DNA from: Planctomycetota bacterium
GTDB lineage: Bacteria; Planctomycetota; PUPC01; JACPCR01
Assembly: GCA_030740295.1 (NCBI GenBank)
Contig: JASLXP010000347.1
Location: forward strand, 1 to 8,430
DNA: 8,430 nucleotides
Reading direction: 5' to 3'
A program made the position numbers and the translations under genes. Of the stretch, positions 7,308 through 8,430 are shown piece after piece. Under the pieces are notes generated by a model, which was not told the origin of the DNA, did no database searches, and saw nothing but the letters and a program-made list of their open reading frames with translations. How positions within the stretch are numbered: position 1 is the first letter of the stretch; the number at the start of each line of letters is the position of its first letter.

Positions 7308-8198
7308 CTACACTCCCCATTCTTTTCGCAGTTCCGCCGTCGGGGTCGGCGCAGGCCCTTTTCCCCACGCGTAATGGGACTTGGGATTCTCTCCAATCCA
7401 GCGTTCGTCAACGGGATCGGCGGCAAGCTGGTAGCGGGTATCCGATGAAAGCCGAAAGCGATTCGTCAGATTCGTCAGCGAGCCGTGCATGGTGAACATG
7501 CCGAACACGAGCAGGTCACCGGCATTGTAAAAAGTTGTCTTCCACTGCCCACCGTGCCGATTTACGATCTCTACCGGATCGGTTGAAAAAGATCCTTGAA
7601 AGTTGTCACGGTCCACATCCATCTGGCCGTAGGTTTCTCTGATCCGCTCGAACCGGTGCGAGCCTTCAAGCACTGCGAGGGCGCCCTGCTCGATGGGCAC
7701 GTCGCCGAGTGGAATCCAGGCCGTGTAGAGATTCTTCGTCCCGCGGCCCATGTAAACCACATCGTAATGCATGGCCGTGAACTTCCCCGGTTGAACGATT
7801 CGCAGCCATCGGTAATCAAAGGGTCGCACCTCGCCGCCAAGAAAACACTCGAAGAATTCGATCACCTCGCCTCCTCGGACGAGGTCCACGAATGCCGGCA
7901 CTTCGGTCAGCCGGTTGCTCCCGCCTCTGAACCCGCCCTTTGCCGGGTCTTTTGCCACCCCATCGATGGCTGGATAGTTCTCATCCAGCAGACCCTCCTC
8001 GCTTAACACCTCCATCATCTGCTGCCGGACGTTCATGACGGTGTCTTTGTTCAGGACGCCTCGGAAGAGAAGATAGCCCTGCTCTTCCATTTGTGCGCGC
8101 ATGGGCTCGGCATCACCGTAGATGTCATTGGAATCGATCATCGTGTCAAAATACTGGCCCGGCAGATCGAGCTTATGCTCGCCCATGGTGACTTTCAT
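7308..8198 (-). CDS. Phytanoyl-CoA dioxygenase (PhyH) family Fe(II)/2-oxoglutarate oxygenase
   Basis: The protein has 296 residues from the ATG at 8196-8198 and ends with TAG at 7308-7310. PhyH-family enzymes are cytoplasmic non-haem iron oxygenases that hydroxylate a small substrate while decarboxylating 2-oxoglutarate. The iron-binding triad is visible: His144-x-Asp146 in FTAMHYDVVYM and the distal His238 in FTMHGSL. Arg249, 11 residues later (NRFRLSSDTRYQ), fits the 2-oxoglutarate carboxylate contact. GYLLFRGVLN near residue 41 and 'WIPLGDVPIEQGALAVLEGSHR' (161-182, in parts) are family hallmarks. The frame can be extended to an ATG at 8307-8309, but those 37 residues look like translated non-coding sequence, and CGGAG lies 7 bases before 8198. 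The substrate cannot be deduced; the EctD-type or true phytanoyl-CoA activity is not implied. The tail HYAWGKGPAPTPTAEL with EWGV at the end is intact. Confidence 0.92.
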   Translation of the reverse strand: MKVTMGEHKLDLPGQYFDTMIDSNDIYGDAEPMRAQMEEQGYLLFRGVLNKDTVMNVRQQMMEVLSEEGLLDENYPAIDGVAKDPAKGGFRGGSNRLTEVPAFVDLVRGGEVIEFFECFLGGEVRPFDYRWLRIVQPGKFTAMHYDVVYMGRGTKNLYTAWIPLGDVPIEQGALAVLEGSHRFERIRETYGQMDVDRDNFQGSFSTDPVEIVNRHGGQWKTTFYNAGDLLVFGMFTMHGSLTNLTNRFRLSSDTRYQLAADPVDERWIGENPKSHYAWGKGPAPTPTAELRKEWGV

Positions 8199-8205
8199 TG
8201 GATGG

Positions 8206-8209
8206 CTCC
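8206..8209 (-). promoter_or_regulatory. Shine-Dalgarno core deciding the dioxygenase start
   Basis: On the minus strand GGAG (within CGGAG) sits 7 bases ahead of the ATG at 8196-8198. This favours that start over the in-frame ATG 111 bases upstream. Confidence 0.6.
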
Positions 8210-8335
8210 GAATGTGAAAACGCTCAGGATGAATAAGAGAAACGAATATCGTAGCCTGCGATCTGTGAATTGAAATCTGAGAGACGTACCAGACGCCAGC
8301 CAAGATCATCGCGATGGTCAGCCCTACGATTCATC

Positions 8336-8430
8336 ATGCCAGACATCGACATTAATCTGTTCCTTCGCCGAGTCAGATCGGAGGTCAAGAAACATAAAAC
8401 ACCTGCCGTCACCGAAGTGGCCCAAAAGCG
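8336..8430 (+). CDS. N-terminus of a possible endonuclease III-like DNA glycosylase
   Basis: An ATG at 8336 opens a plus-strand frame that runs off the window after 31 codons. It begins MPDIDINLFLRRVRSEV and continues KKHKTPAVTEVAQK. The basic helix followed by 'TPAVTEVA' resembles the start of endonuclease III-like proteins from several deep-branching bacteria, where the next segment is normally 'DPFRVLVSTLLS-RTKD'. The helix-hairpin-helix, catalytic Lys/Asp and iron-sulfur Cys residues all lie outside the window, so the call is tentative. There is no clear Shine-Dalgarno sequence, but no ATG occurs in frame just upstream. It is divergent from the dioxygenase gene across 137 bases, where I see no convincing promoter for either side. 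Confidence 0.42.
   Translation, partial: MPDIDINLFLRRVRSEVKKHKTPAVTEVAQK

Noticed and set aside
8199..8309. 37-residue N-terminal extension of the dioxygenase
   Set aside because: It precedes a Shine-Dalgarno-supported Met, does not look like a signal peptide with a cleavage site, and the family fold begins after the chosen start.

Overview
The window looks like an ordinary chromosomal stretch from a moderately GC-rich Gram-negative-type bacterium. Several features point towards the Planctomycetota / Verrucomicrobiota / Latescibacterota / Poribacteria sort of lineage. These are a giant exported protein with PQQ-type propeller repeats and sugar-binding-like domains, a formylglycine-type sulfatase, a phytanoyl-CoA-dioxygenase-family enzyme and a small FHA protein. 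This placement rests on gene content only. There is no rRNA or other marker gene in the window, and no tRNA, CRISPR array or insertion sequence was seen.

Layout, left to right. Positions 1-289 (minus) hold the N-terminal part of a predicted ATPase with a clear Walker A motif, cut by the window edge. Positions 382-4791 (minus) hold one 1469-residue exported multidomain protein. In order it has a signal peptide, a PQQ-type beta-propeller, a degenerate methyltransferase-like domain, more propeller repeats, two CBM9-like domains around a Cys-x-Cys segment, and a C-terminal malectin-like domain. The 242-base gap that follows contains the 3' remnant of a PIN-domain (VapC-like) toxin gene with no 5' half. 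Positions 5034-6530 (minus) encode a sulfatase. All of these lie on the minus strand, but the gaps of 92 and 242 bases make a single operon uncertain.

The sulfatase and a plus-strand FHA-domain gene (6749-7300) diverge from a region with a good sigma70-like promoter candidate for the FHA gene. The FHA gene converges, with only 7 bases between stop codons, on a minus-strand Fe(II)/2-oxoglutarate dioxygenase of the PhyH family (7308-8198). At the right edge a plus-strand gene begins at 8336; its first 31 residues resemble the N-terminus of endonuclease III-like proteins.

Possible joint function: the sulfatase and the exported carbohydrate-binding-like protein would fit use of sulfated polysaccharide, but the sulfatase shows no export signal and co-transcription is not demonstrated. 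The remaining genes show no obvious shared pathway. I do not see a compelling new defence or mobile system. The most unusual items are the 1469-residue fusion protein with its methyltransferase-like insertion, and the PIN-toxin remnant.
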